From the NCBI RefSeq assembly GCF_963664735.1, contig NZ_OY761553.1, forward strand, positions 1,069,303 to 1,133,302: a stretch of DNA of 64,000 nt, given 5' to 3'. The stretch is from an uncultured Cohaesibacter sp. (lineage in GTDB: Bacteria > Pseudomonadota > Alphaproteobacteria > Rhizobiales > Cohaesibacteraceae). Made by a program: the position numbers and the translations under genes. This document shows positions 54,233 through 63,340 of this stretch, piece by piece. The notes under the pieces are model-generated. The model did not search any database. It had not been told where the DNA came from and saw only the letters and a program-made list of their open reading frames with translations. Position 1 is the first letter of the stretch; each line of letters begins with the position of its first letter.

Positions 54233-55756
54233 TCAGTAAGCCTTGTCAGTTTTGAGCAAAGAGTATGGTGTCTTGAGCAAAATCATCAGATCAAACAACA
54301 AAGACCAGTGCTTTATGTAGTAGAGGTCGAATTCTACGCGTTTGATGATTTTCTCTGACGTGTCGGTTTCTCCGCGCCATCCATTGATTTGTGCCCAGCC
54401 TGTAATGCCCGGCTTAACCTTGTGGCGCGCAAAATAGCCATCGACAACTTTATCATAAAGTTCCCCGGAGGCTTTTGCCTTAAGGGCATGTGGTCGAGGC
54501 CCAACAAGCGAAATTTCGCCCATGAGCACGTTGATAAGCTGCGGCAACTCGTCGAGGCTGGTCTTGCGAATAAACCGCCCAACCTTGGTAACACGTGCGT
54601 CATCCTTGGTCACCAGCTTATCTGCCTGCTGATCGGCTTGTGTTTCATACATCGAGCGAAATTTATAGATTTCGATTAGCTCGTTCTTGAACCCGATCCT
54701 CTTTTGCCTGAAGAAGATGGAGCCGCCATCTTCCAGTTTGATCGCGATAGCAACTGCAAGCATTGGCAGGCTGAACGCTATGAGCAACAAGGATCCCAAA
54801 ACCTTGTCGAATATCCATTTCAGCACGACATTCCAGCCCGTTATTGGTTTGTCGACGATATTGAAAACAGGCACCCGCCCGACAAAGGAGCACGACTTTG
54901 CCTCTATAGACAATTCTGGCATATGGGCGGCCAGGCGAATATCGATCGACATCAAGGAGAGTAGCTTGATCGCCTGACTGAGTAGTTCATCTTCTTCAGA
55001 GGGCAAAGCTAGCAAAGCTACGTCAAACGAAGTGGATTGAACAAACGACCACAAACCTTCGAGCTTTTCGCAAGGATAGTCAGATAACTCAGGGGGCAAA
55101 TTTGCTTCGTCGCAATTGCTGTAAAATATCCCACAAATCTCGAGGGTGGAATTGTCATCCTGACCAAGTTTATGGAGCAGTTGGGCAGTCTCTACCGCAT
55201 CTCCGATTACGATAACTTTCTTCTTGGTAGAAACATTCTCCCCCCAGAATGTGAAGTAAAGTTTCAATCCGCCTCTTACGGCTATCAAAGCCGCCGCAAC
55301 CACCAAATACCAGGTCAGGAGCCACACACGGGAGAATTCTTCGCCGGTCTTGGAAAAAAATATTATGACCAAAAGCATGATTATGGTCACGGTCCAAGCC
55401 AAGACGACATTGCGGAAATCAATGTAGCGAGTGGGAACCCGATCCTCAGGATACAGGCGATAGAAATGAAACATCAGCGCAGAAACTGACGCGGTCATGG
55501 AACAGGCCATGCGAAACGAAATTTCCTGCGAGGGACTTGGGTCATCTACGTAGATGACAAAGATCAAATATCCCAAGGCCCAAACGAGCGCAAAGTCAAG
55601 GATACGCAACAGCAGATTGATGTAAAACTGGCTTGGCAAAAGAGGACTTTTCGGGAATAGAAACTTCCTGTAATTGGCGGTTTCGCCAGAAAGATTACCA
55701 TCATCACGCGGCTTATCCCCGCCACTTTGCAAATACGTTTTGCTTAAATCAGCCAT
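54233..55756 (-). CDS. Undecaprenyl-phosphate sugar phosphotransferase (WcaJ/ExoY-type)
   Basis: A 507-residue priming enzyme (ATG 55756; open further to 55807). The N-terminal half has about four membrane segments and a CoA-binding-like domain ([18 protein letters not shown]); the C-terminal bacterial sugar transferase domain has [20 protein letters not shown] broken at the conserved Arg-Gly-Phe, [24 protein letters not shown] and GPRPH. It moves a sugar-1-phosphate to undecaprenyl phosphate to start each repeat unit. It is the first gene of a three-gene unit with the Wzy-like protein and the acyltransferase. Confidence 0.94.
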   Translation of the reverse strand: MADLSKTYLQSGGDKPRDDGNLSGETANYRKFLFPKSPLLPSQFYINLLLRILDFALVWALGYLIFVIYVDDPSPSQEISFRMACSMTASVSALMFHFYRLYPEDRVPTRYIDFRNVVLAWTVTIIMLLVIIFFSKTGEEFSRVWLLTWYLVVAAALIAVRGGLKLYFTFWGENVSTKKKVIVIGDAVETAQLLHKLGQDDNSTLEICGIFYSNCDEANLPPELSDYPCEKLEGLWSFVQSTSFDVALLALPSEEDELLSQAIKLLSLMSIDIRLAAHMPELSIEAKSCSFVGRVPVFNIVDKPITGWNVVLKWIFDKVLGSLLLIAFSLPMLAVAIAIKLEDGGSIFFRQKRIGFKNELIEIYKFRSMYETQADQQADKLVTKDDARVTKVGRFIRKTSLDELPQLINVLMGEISLVGPRPHALKAKASGELYDKVVDGYFARHKVKPGITGWAQINGWRGETDTSEKIIKRVEFDLYYIKHWSLLFDLMILLKTPYSLLKTDKAY

Positions 55757-55998
55757 ACGTAAACCACCCCAAACACCACGCTGCCAATTCAAAATAACCA
55801 AAATCATTCATGTAATTTTGCCGTAGTTGCCAAATGCAACTCCGGATGGATGCCAGAATTACTGGCGGATGAATTATAAAATCCGCTCGATTGGGAGAAA
55901 TTTATTCAATTTAGACCAAATAAAGTCAACTGAAATTCATGTAATCACTAGCGCCGCTGGTGAACTAGATTAATATCCACTGCGTGTACATCTAGCCC

Positions 55999-57018
55999 TT
56001 AACAACCATGTTCATTGGACAATTTTTTCTGCCACCACCGGACATGAGCCAAAATGCTTTTTTCGAGAGGAACACGCGCTTCCCACTTCAACAACGCCTT
56101 CGCCAGCTTTGTGCTTGTGTAGCTACCGGGAACGTCCCCTTCCCTTCGTGGAGCCAGCTTGACAGTCAGTTTACGCCCTATGGCCTGCTCTGTCGCCTCA
56201 ATCATTTCCTTGACCGTGACGCCGTTTCCTGTGCCAAGATTTATCGCGACAGGCTTTTTGGCTTGATCTAAGGTTGCGGCTGTCGTGATCTCATCGAAAT
56301 ATTGCACGGCCTGAACGTGGGCTCGCGCCAGATCTCCAACGTCGATATAATCTCGCAGCCCTGTTCCATCCCGGGTCTCGAAATCATCACCAGTAAGCAT
56401 GAATGGCGTGCCATTTATCGCGGCCTTGGTCAACTCGTTAAGCAAAGAGCCGCTTTCGATATTACTTGGGCCGCTCACGCCGTCGGGATGAGTACCAATC
56501 GGATTGAAATATCTAAGATTAATCGCGCCGAAATCACTCTGTTGCACCAGAGAGCCACTAATCTGTTCGCATAACCATTTGGTGTTCGCATAGACAGATT
56601 GGGGATTGATGGCGCTTAGCTCGGAGACTTCTCCTTGCAGAGTTCCGTAAATGGAAGCGCTTGAACTGAAGATCAGCCTACGGCACCCTATCTCTCCAAG
56701 ATTTTCCAACATTGCAATAAATTCAGAAACATTATTGCGCATATATTTGACTGGAAACAGTTGAGACTCTGGCGCAGAAATATAGGAAGCGCAATGAATA
56801 ACGGCGTCTACCGAGCCAACATCTTCTCTGATTTTCTCAAAGATTTGTCGCTCTTTAATACGCCCATGATAAAAGGCAACCCCGTCTGGCAAATTGGATT
56901 TATCGCCATATTCGAGGCTGTCTATGACCACGACGTCAATGCCTTCACTTTTCAAATAGTGTGAAATCGTGCTGCCAATATAGCCAGCTCCACCAGTCAC
57001 CAAAACTCTGTTGACCAT
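55999..57018 (-). CDS. galE: UDP-glucose 4-epimerase
   Basis: A 339-residue short-chain dehydrogenase/reductase. NAD-binding GGAGYIGS (9-16), catalytic YANTK with FSSSASIYG, and the C-terminal RREGDVPGSYTSTKLAK are GalE features. AAAGGAAAAG precedes ATG 57018; the longer frame adds 16 residues that do not fit. It supplies UDP-galactose (or a related sugar nucleotide) to exopolysaccharide assembly. About 240 nt separate it from the downstream priming transferase gene on the same strand. Confidence 0.93.
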   Translation of the reverse strand: MVNRVLVTGGAGYIGSTISHYLKSEGIDVVVIDSLEYGDKSNLPDGVAFYHGRIKERQIFEKIREDVGSVDAVIHCASYISAPESQLFPVKYMRNNVSEFIAMLENLGEIGCRRLIFSSSASIYGTLQGEVSELSAINPQSVYANTKWLCEQISGSLVQQSDFGAINLRYFNPIGTHPDGVSGPSNIESGSLLNELTKAAINGTPFMLTGDDFETRDGTGLRDYIDVGDLARAHVQAVQYFDEITTAATLDQAKKPVAINLGTGNGVTVKEMIEATEQAIGRKLTVKLAPRREGDVPGSYTSTKLAKALLKWEARVPLEKSILAHVRWWQKKLSNEHGC

Positions 57019-57190
57019 ATCTTTTCCTTTTGGAAAGTTCCAATATACAGTCAGTTGTCGTTCCACACCTTAGAAGAAAGTTGCCGCACGCTTATAGAAA
57101 CACAACCTATGATCGCGCCGCTGTCTTATCACTGAAGCTAGATCAATTTCAAATAGAATCACGAGCAGATCTTCCATGTGATTTTTCAAA

Positions 57191-57206
57191 TTGCCCTGTA
57201 GGGCAA
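57191..57206 (-). terminator. Weak terminator after the DMT transporter gene
   Basis: TTGCCC (57191-57196) pairs with GGGCAA (57201-57206) around a 4-nt loop, 29 nt past the DMT stop on the minus strand. The following run is only TTTG, so termination would be weak. Confidence 0.45.
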
Positions 57207-57234
57207 ATTCTTGGTCCTGAAATGCCACTTGGGC

Positions 57235-58257
57235 CTAAGACTTGGAAGGAGTCGAGGCTCTTCGTGCCTTTGTCCGATCCAAACCCAATGCATGTTCGCG
57301 GAAAATCACAAATATCCCTGCTCCGATCACCACGACAGAACCGATCAGCACTTCAGGCAGAGGAACATCGTTGAAGAGCAGATATCCGAACATGACAGCC
57401 CAGAGCATGCTGACATAATCAAATGGAGCAATCGTGGAGGCATCTGCGTAGCGGTAGCTCTGGGTCATGAGGATTTGCCCCACGCCGCCAGCAAGCCCAA
57501 CCAGGATCAAAAGCCCCAACGTCTTTGCATCAGGCATTACCCACGCCCAGTCAGTCCAAATCATGCCCACCGGAATAGAAATGAGCGACAAAATCGTTCC
57601 CGCCCCATGAAACCATGTAACGATGGTTGCCGTGCGCTCTGTTTCACAAAGCTTGCGCACGAAAATCATCGCCATGGCGCCAAGAAAGGCAGCTGTGCCA
57701 GAACAAAGTGACCCGGCAAACGCATTATCATCAAGGCTTCCCGAGCCAAGATGTGGCGACAGGATGATCAAAATACCGACAAAACCAATGCCAACGGCGC
57801 TCCAGCGGTAGGCTCTAACCGTTTCCTTCAAAATGAAAAAGGCCAGCACGACAACAAAGAGCGGCGAAGCAAAGCTGATCGCTGTTGCATCGGGCAATGG
57901 CAGAAGAGCAAAGCCCGTGAAGGAAAACATCATTGATATGATGCCAACTCCAGACCGCCCGATATGTCCCAAAGGATGTTGGGTACGAAAAGCAACCTTG
58001 AGCTCTCCTCTCATGGCAACCATGATAAGCACCGGCCACAAACCAACAAAATTGCGCGCGAACACGATCTCCCCAACGGGAACCTTCTCGGACGCAATCT
58101 TCAAAACAACGGTCATAAATCCAAATACAAGTGTGGAGGCAAGCTTCAAGCTAATACCCAGCACGGGAGCAGATTCGGTCATGTTTTGGGATTGTGCTTC
58201 TTCGACCTGTCCTGCTGCTGAAGTTTCTGCGCCCATATTCTCAGTGGTTCGCGACAT
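57235..58257 (-). CDS. DMT-superfamily transporter (EamA family)
   Basis: A 340-residue inner-membrane protein with two EamA repeats, about ten segments. The start is ATG 58257, behind AAGGAG at ideal spacing; an open frame reaches 58344. LGISLKLASTLVFGFMTV and IVFARNFVGLWP open the first repeat; GTAAFLGAMAMIFVRKL and APFDYVSMLWAVMFGYLLF mark the second. Such proteins export amino acids or metabolites such as S-adenosylmethionine or riboflavin relatives; the substrate here is unknown. It is a single-gene unit. Confidence 0.9.
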   Translation of the reverse strand: MSRTTENMGAETSAAGQVEEAQSQNMTESAPVLGISLKLASTLVFGFMTVVLKIASEKVPVGEIVFARNFVGLWPVLIMVAMRGELKVAFRTQHPLGHIGRSGVGIISMMFSFTGFALLPLPDATAISFASPLFVVVLAFFILKETVRAYRWSAVGIGFVGILIILSPHLGSGSLDDNAFAGSLCSGTAAFLGAMAMIFVRKLCETERTATIVTWFHGAGTILSLISIPVGMIWTDWAWVMPDAKTLGLLILVGLAGGVGQILMTQSYRYADASTIAPFDYVSMLWAVMFGYLLFNDVPLPEVLIGSVVVIGAGIFVIFREHALGLDRTKARRASTPSKS

Positions 58258-58609
58258 CGCTTCACTCCTTGGCATTCGCTTGAAATGGCGCACGAAACAG
58301 AGACAACTGCGGCGAACCCATTGGCATTGTGTGGAAGTTTGCAAGATTGGCGTTCGGCTTTGTTTCTATGGCCCAAAAGCTGATCTTATTAAGGAAGACA
58401 TTATACTGCTATTTGGATTAACAGGTCTGTCCCTTTTAGCAGGAGTTTATCTAGAAGAAACCACATAGAAGCAATCTAAGTCACTTTGATCACCAAAATG
58501 TTCAAATTCGCAACGCTTCCAATAAATTTGAAGGGTATCACGCGGTAAGCAGAAGCTCTCTCATTTCAGCGAGAATAACAAGCGTATCGCACCAAGGAAC
58601 TCTCAGCAT
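58258..58609. other. Intergenic region between the DMT and GntR genes
   Basis: About 350 bp. It holds the promoter of the DMT gene and the end of the upstream operon. No RNA gene, long repeat or supported reading frame; a plus-strand frame that reaches 58468 is antisense to the DMT gene for most of its length. No clear terminator after the GntR gene. Confidence 0.4.
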
Positions 58610-59314
58610 CTAGGCATTGATAGTGAAGTGATCAGCAAGTGTTTTACGCAAGCCTTCCGCATCATATGACTGAAGCATGCCGGCTATTGCGACGTGATCT
58701 CGATATACCTTCTCGATATGATCCTTTGACATATCGACGATCATGCCCACTCGGTCATACCGGGAGCGCAAGGATTTATACATATCGATAATCACGTCAT
58801 TTTCACACATCTCGACAATGAGCGAATGCAGATGCCAGTCCAAACCGATGAATGTCAATTGCTCTTCGGGATTTCTTACTTCTTTCAGCTGTCGCATCTT
58901 CTCGATGGTCGCTCCGATTTCCGGAGGGATTGAGGGCCTGTTCTGGCAGATGATCTCAAATACGGTTCCTTCAACCATGAGCCTCGCCTGATACATGCCT
59001 TCAAGTTCCTTGACACTGACCTGACGGACCAATGCGCCTTTTCTTGGCAGCAACTCGATATATTTGTCGGCATGCAATCGGTTGAACGCTTCTCTCACCG
59101 GTGTGCGGGACACACCAACTTTCGAACAGACTTCTTCTTCCTCGATAAAGGTGCCGCCGGGATAGGTTCCAAGCAGAATGGCTTTGCGTACAAAATCATA
59201 CACGACATCGCGAGCAGAGGCATGAGCGCGCTTACCGGCTTTCATGGCAAGAGGCTTCTCTTCACTCGCAGGCGTCGTTTTATCTAACGTAACATCTTCA
59301 TTCATCAAGGACAT
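58610..59314 (-). CDS. GntR-family regulator (FadR subfamily, FCD domain)
   Basis: A 234-residue regulator. Residues about 35-95 form the winged helix (EEEEVCSKVGVSRTPVREAFNRL and PRKGALVRQV), the rest an FCD domain with MYQARLMVEG and LDWHLHSLIVEM plus later His residues likely to bind a metal. It is the last gene of the operon, 9 nt after the N-formylglutamate amidohydrolase-like gene, so it is coexpressed with the enzymes it probably regulates. Candidate GTATAC operators lie 3.7 kb away in the divergent control region of the same operon. Confidence 0.92.
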   Translation of the reverse strand: MSLMNEDVTLDKTTPASEEKPLAMKAGKRAHASARDVVYDFVRKAILLGTYPGGTFIEEEEVCSKVGVSRTPVREAFNRLHADKYIELLPRKGALVRQVSVKELEGMYQARLMVEGTVFEIICQNRPSIPPEIGATIEKMRQLKEVRNPEEQLTFIGLDWHLHSLIVEMCENDVIIDMYKSLRSRYDRVGMIVDMSKDHIEKVYRDHVAIAGMLQSYDAEGLRKTLADHFTINA

Positions 59315-59323
59315 ACCATCCGC

Positions 59324-60091
59324 TTATGTTTCATTTGCACTCTCAAGTGCATTCAGCAGGTGGCGAGCCCACTTTTTCACGCCATCAGGGTCAGATACCA
59401 GATCTTGCCGGAATTCCACTTCCACATAAGGCAGCTTACGTGCCTCAGCATGAACTGGAACGGAATAGTCATTTTCCATACTGACCGTGTAAGGCTCATT
59501 ATCAGCAGCAGCATCACCAATCTGGCTTCGTAGAGCATCAAGAACCTTGTGCGCGAATTGGCCATCGGTTCCATAGAGGCAACCGATCTCCAAATCCCTT
59601 TTTTGTCCCTTATATACTGGCGTGCAACTATGTATAGCCAGAAATATGGGCTTTTTACCCTGCCAATTGTCAAGCATATCCGAAATAGCTTGATGATAGG
59701 GCTTATGAATTTCATCCATTCGGGCGCTTCTATCTTCAAGGCCAAGATCTTTATTGCCCGGAATTTCGGTATATTCACTGATTATCGGTATCAAGTCAGA
59801 GGCATGGGCCTTGCGGTTGCAATCAATGACCAGCCTCGAAAAGTTCTGATAAACAAGCGGAGCATTCAGAGACGCAGCCACGATCTTGGCAACATCCAGC
59901 GCTCCAATGTCATAGGCGATATGTCGCTTGAGTTCCTGATCAGGCAACCCCAATTTACCAAGCTTTTTAGGTATCGTAAAACTTGCATGGTCAACCGTAA
60001 CCAGAAAAGGTCCTGAGCATTTATAGCCGACAACTTCAAAAGGAGCCGGATCTTCCGGCCCCAAAAGTCGGGTGGGACAAACACTAGCCAT
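59324..60091 (-). CDS. N-formylglutamate amidohydrolase-like enzyme
   Basis: A 255-residue member of the N-formylglutamate amidohydrolase family. Motifs: VTVDHASFTIPKKLG, YDIGALDVAK, SRLVIDCNR and FLAIHSCTPVYKG, all expected for the zinc-bound catalytic site. The start ATG (60091) overlaps the stop of the glutamine-synthetase-like gene by 1 nt (TGATG). Classical enzymes finish histidine breakdown, but no hut genes are here; with a gamma-glutamyl ligase next door it may remove a formyl or acyl group, or a glutamyl group, from an intermediate. The family is clear, the substrate inferred. Confidence 0.88.
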   Translation of the reverse strand: MASVCPTRLLGPEDPAPFEVVGYKCSGPFLVTVDHASFTIPKKLGKLGLPDQELKRHIAYDIGALDVAKIVAASLNAPLVYQNFSRLVIDCNRKAHASDLIPIISEYTEIPGNKDLGLEDRSARMDEIHKPYHQAISDMLDNWQGKKPIFLAIHSCTPVYKGQKRDLEIGCLYGTDGQFAHKVLDALRSQIGDAAADNEPYTVSMENDYSVPVHAEARKLPYVEVEFRQDLVSDPDGVKKWARHLLNALESANET

Positions 60092-61386
60092 CAATATACC
60101 TCTGCATATCGGTCACAAACTTGCTTTTCGCTGAGCCCAGACAGAATCTCAGCTTCTGACCGTTTCAGAATAAGATACGCGCTCAAAAGCTCTTCTCCGA
60201 GGGCTTTTTTTGCAAATTCCGACGTTTCCAGAAGATCCAGCGCTTCATCAAGACTGCCCGGAAGTTTCTCAATCCCGGCAGCTTCAAGATCTGCATCTGC
60301 GTCCTGCGGATGATTTCCTAATGACAAATCACTGCGAAGTCCATCCAGTCCTGCGGCAACAATTGCGCCTAGCACCATATAGGGACTGGCAGCAACATCG
60401 ATGACGCGATATTCCAGATTAAACTGTTTTGCGGCCTTCATCTCGTCTTTTGCGGTCACGGGGCAAACTCTTAGAGAGGACGCTCTATCCTGAACTCCCA
60501 GATTGGCAAAAGTCGGGGCCCATTTGTTTGGCCTCAAGCGATAGTATGAGTTTTCAGAAGCGGCCGTCAGGGCGGTAATCGCAGGCATGTGCTTGATGAT
60601 GCCTGCCGAGAAGGCTTTGCATATATCGCTCATGCCAGAGTCGTCTGACGCTTCATAAAAAACCGGTGTTCCGTCGATTTTGCGCAAACTGAAATGTACG
60701 TGCGTACCGCTGCTAGCACCTGTGGGGGTCATCATCGCAGTGAGAATAGCCTTTGCGCCGAGCTGGCTCGCTGTTGCACGCACAATCTCGCGAGACAAGA
60801 CTGCCTGATCGGCTGCGGTAACCCCCTCGGTCGGTTTGATCGTCAGTTCAAACTGCTGATCCCCTCCTTCGGGTAAAAAGGAGTCTGGCTCTATACCGGC
60901 TTTGCGAAGGTTATCACAGATCATGCTGCCGAACGGCCCCGAACGCCGCAGCATGTCGAATGCATAGCTTGAACCTGCTTTGGGTTCGACACCAGTATAA
61001 ATGAATTCCTGCTCGAAGGTAGAATAGAGCCGTAAGCCGAATTCCTGTTCCAGAGCATTGAGCATTTTCTTTAGAAAGCTACGCGGGCAGCAACTCCACG
61101 GTGACCCGTCAAGCTCCAGAATATCCCCCATTGCCAGCTGAGCAATGGCCTCTCCTTCTGCGGGAACAGGAGAAAGGGTTTCAGGATCCGGAACCAGCTT
61201 TAAATCTCCCTTGGTACCAAATGGTGTTTTGTATATGGGGCCGAATGCGGACAGCATGATGTTGCTGGCAGTGAACCCAACCCCGCTATCGCAACGGCTC
61301 TCCAGATCTGCGCTGGGAAACGCCTTGCCACGCACATGACCGGCAAGATCGCAAGTTGCCGCAAATATGAGAGATTCATTTGTCAT
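60091..61386 (-). CDS. Glutamine synthetase-like gamma-glutamyl ligase
   Basis: A 431-residue protein with the glutamine synthetase fold. Start ATG 61386 overlaps the stop of the preceding gene (TAATG). Seen: FEQEFIYTG (metal Glu pair), GTHVHFSLRK (the HVHFS substitute for the usual HVHQS), NSYYRLRPNKWAPTF and EYRVIDVAASPYMVLGAI, matching the ATP and metal sites of the family. There is no adenylylation Tyr loop that I can recognise. Relatives such as PuuA or GlnT/GlnII-like proteins join glutamate to amines. Located between a cysteine hydrolase and an N-formylglutamate amidohydrolase-like gene, it is likely to glutamylate an amine nutrient rather than assimilate ammonia. Confidence 0.88.
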   Translation of the reverse strand: MTNESLIFAATCDLAGHVRGKAFPSADLESRCDSGVGFTASNIMLSAFGPIYKTPFGTKGDLKLVPDPETLSPVPAEGEAIAQLAMGDILELDGSPWSCCPRSFLKKMLNALEQEFGLRLYSTFEQEFIYTGVEPKAGSSYAFDMLRRSGPFGSMICDNLRKAGIEPDSFLPEGGDQQFELTIKPTEGVTAADQAVLSREIVRATASQLGAKAILTAMMTPTGASSGTHVHFSLRKIDGTPVFYEASDDSGMSDICKAFSAGIIKHMPAITALTAASENSYYRLRPNKWAPTFANLGVQDRASSLRVCPVTAKDEMKAAKQFNLEYRVIDVAASPYMVLGAIVAAGLDGLRSDLSLGNHPQDADADLEAAGIEKLPGSLDEALDLLETSEFAKKALGEELLSAYLILKRSEAEILSGLSEKQVCDRYAEVY

Positions 61387-62057
61387 TATATATGCTGACC
61401 ATTCTGTAAATCGGCCAGTTCCTTTATCATCGACTGGGTAGAGACCTGCCGGCAATAGCCGGCATTGTTTGAGAAAGCCCACTTATGACGTTCTGCGCTG
61501 TGGGTAGCGCATGCATCGGTAACAGCGGTGACCAAATAGCCAAGGTCGCAGGCATCTCTTATTGCGGAATCAACGCACTGATCCGTCAACAGACCGGCGA
61601 TGACCAGAGATCGGATCTGCAGGTTTCGCAAGATGTAATCGATATTGGTTGACATGAAAACGGAAGACGAACTTTTTGGAAACACGATCTCGTCTTCTGC
61701 TGGCGCGATCACATCAAGCACCTTTGCGTCCTGGCTACCGCGCGGGATGTTGAAACCTGAAATTTTATAATCGAGGCTACGGTCTCGGCCGTCTTTCGTC
61801 AGGCTCTCGATCACGGTGTAGAGCACTTCCTCGCCTGCATTGCGAAAGGCAGCCTGCAACTTGATCCAATTATCGATCACCGTAGTATTGAGCTGGTCGA
61901 AAAAATATGCGTAACGCTCGTCCATTTCTTTAGCAGACAGATCTTTATACTGCCCACCGGAGCGAAGCGAATTGTAATTCTGGGTATCAATCAGCAACAA
62001 GGCTGTATGGCCAGCAATGACCGGTATATTTCGACTGTTTGGCTCGAATTTACTCAT
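61386..62057 (-). CDS. Isochorismatase-like cysteine hydrolase
   Basis: A 223-residue protein of the isochorismatase/nicotinamidase fold with the Asp-Lys-Cys triad: Asp24 in ALLLIDTQN, Lys128 in VFPKSS and Cys161 in LLTDQCVDSA. AAGGTGAACGGG precedes ATG 62057; the longer frame adds 28 residues unlike the family. Members hydrolyse amides such as N-carbamoylsarcosine, biuret or nicotinamide. It overlaps the next gene (TAATG). Here it probably releases an amine or ammonia from an imported amide. Confidence 0.9.
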   Translation of the reverse strand: MSKFEPNSRNIPVIAGHTALLLIDTQNYNSLRSGGQYKDLSAKEMDERYAYFFDQLNTTVIDNWIKLQAAFRNAGEEVLYTVIESLTKDGRDRSLDYKISGFNIPRGSQDAKVLDVIAPAEDEIVFPKSSSSVFMSTNIDYILRNLQIRSLVIAGLLTDQCVDSAIRDACDLGYLVTAVTDACATHSAERHKWAFSNNAGYCRQVSTQSMIKELADLQNGQHI

Positions 62058-62170
62058 CCCGTTCACCTTGCTATATGTTCGCCAGCCCCAATAACTAATC
62101 TGGCAGGAAGCAGGCCACAAAAGATAAAAGCGGATGCTCACATTTCGTCAGCATCCGCCCAAAACTTTAT

Positions 62171-62995
62171 CTATTTAACTGCGGCCAATGAATAGATATC
62201 GGTACGCCGGTTGTTAATGGACGGCATGATTTGTCTGTTTGAATCAAACTGTGCAATGTCGATTTCAGCGGTGGTTACGCCAACTTCTTCGCCAGCACGA
62301 GCCAGAATCTTGCCCCAAGGGTCGATAATCATGCTGTTGCCATAGTTGCCATGACCCGGCAGATATTCACCGCATTGGCCACAAGCGACAACAAAGCATC
62401 CATTCTCAATTGCACGCGCACGAAGCAGCAATTCCCAGTGAGCATTACCGGTGAATGCAGTAAAGGCAGCAGGCAAGAACAGGATTTTAGCACCAGCGAG
62501 TGCCTGAAGACGGAACAATTCAGGGAAGCGCAAATCGTAACAAATGCTCAGGCCAGATTTCACGCCTGCGATTTCTGTCGTCACGATTTCCTCACCGGGC
62601 TTCACAGTCCTGGATTCTACAAAGTCGACTTCTCCAGGGATCTGGATATCGAACATATGCAGTTTTCTATAGGTAGCGGTTACATCACCTTCCGGATTGA
62701 AAACAACCAGAGTGTTTCCCACGCGCTTTTCGTCATTTGAACGAACACGGAATGTGCCCCCTAGAACCCAGATACCCAATTCCTTGGCCTTGGCAGAAAG
62801 AGCAGACCAGAGAGGTCCTCCCTCTTCTTCGGAATTCTCATAGACGCCTTCGTCAACACCCATGTAATCGAGGCATTCGGGCAGAACCGCGACTTCGGCC
62901 CCATCTTTTGCAGCTTCATCCAGAAGACGAAGGGCGGTTTTGGTATTTTCAGCTTTATCAGCTTTTGAGTTCACCTGGCAGACTGCGATTTTCAT
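62171..62995 (-). CDS. Carbon-nitrogen hydrolase (nitrilase superfamily, Nit1/Nit2 branch)
   Basis: A 274-residue amidase. The catalytic Glu-Lys-Cys triad is Glu40 in VLPECLD, Lys111 in YRKLHMFDI and Cys152 in SICYDLRFPEL, the last signature matching the omega-amidase/deaminated-glutathione amidase (Nit2/Nit1) branch. AGGAATATAAA precedes ATG 62995. It is the first gene of the operon (113 nt to the next) and divergent from a solute-binding protein gene. Expected substrates are omega-amides of 2-oxo acids or similar amides; within this operon it fits amide nitrogen use. Confidence 0.92.
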   Translation of the reverse strand: MKIAVCQVNSKADKAENTKTALRLLDEAAKDGAEVAVLPECLDYMGVDEGVYENSEEEGGPLWSALSAKAKELGIWVLGGTFRVRSNDEKRVGNTLVVFNPEGDVTATYRKLHMFDIQIPGEVDFVESRTVKPGEEIVTTEIAGVKSGLSICYDLRFPELFRLQALAGAKILFLPAAFTAFTGNAHWELLLRARAIENGCFVVACGQCGEYLPGHGNYGNSMIIDPWGKILARAGEEVGVTTAEIDIAQFDSNRQIMPSINNRRTDIYSLAAVK

Positions 62996-63070
62996 TTTAT
63001 ATTCCTGCAAGTTGTATAGCGTTTTGTAAAAATGATACGTAGCAATATACATACATTAAATGCACCTCAT

Positions 63071-63076
63071 GTATAC
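63071..63076. promoter_or_regulatory. GTATAC dyad within CATGTATAC, candidate GntR operator 1
   Basis: Part of the nonamer CATGTATAC at 63068-63076, 76 bp upstream of the amidase start on the minus strand. The same nonamer recurs 158 bp away. Confidence 0.4.
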
Positions 63077-63195
63077 GCTAAATTGGAATTTCCACAATCA
63101 TAGCCATTTCTCAGATGATGAAAAAGAAGTATATTGCCCATTAATTAGTCTTTTTGTGGAAATTTCATGATTCCTCCCTTTTCAATGCATTTTGT

Positions 63196-63222
63196 TTGAC
63201 AAAAAATAGGCACGCATATAGG
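63196..63222 (+). promoter_or_regulatory. Candidate promoter of the solute-binding protein gene
   Basis: TTGACA (63196-63201) and TATAGG (63217-63222) with 15-bp spacing, a little short of the ideal 17. The GTATAC dyad at 63229-63234 would overlap the expected start of transcription. Confidence 0.35.
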
Positions 63223-63228
63223 CTTCAT

Positions 63229-63234
63229 GTATAC
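63229..63234. promoter_or_regulatory. GTATAC dyad within CATGTATACAAG, candidate GntR operator 2
   Basis: Second copy of the nonamer CATGTATAC (63226-63234), placed just after the candidate promoter of the solute-binding protein gene. Confidence 0.4.
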
Positions 63235-63340
63235 AAGAAAAATGCGATTAAGCAATTATTATCCATGAACATCGCGCATCTTCCGTTCCGTTTTCATGGA
63301 CAAATTCCAGAGCTAAACGACCTTTCGTAAAGGGAACACT

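Larger units (their letters stand above)
62996..63340. promoter_or_regulatory. Divergent control region with repeated GTATAC elements
   Basis: About 345 bp between the amidase operon and the solute-binding protein gene. It contains CATGTATAC twice (63068-63076 and 63226-63234), TTGTATAG (63012-63019) and ATATACAT (63045-63052). The core GTATAC is palindromic and similar to sites used by FCD-type GntR regulators. A possible plus-strand promoter, TTGACA at 63196-63201 and TATAGG at 63217-63222 (15-bp spacing), lies just before the second CATGTATAC, so a bound repressor would block it. Confidence 0.5.

Noticed and set aside
57833-58468. Plus-strand frame of 211 codons ending in a hydrophobic stretch
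   Set aside because: Most of it is antisense to the DMT transporter gene, which has an ideal ribosome-binding site and clear membrane repeats; the hydrophobic end looks accidental.
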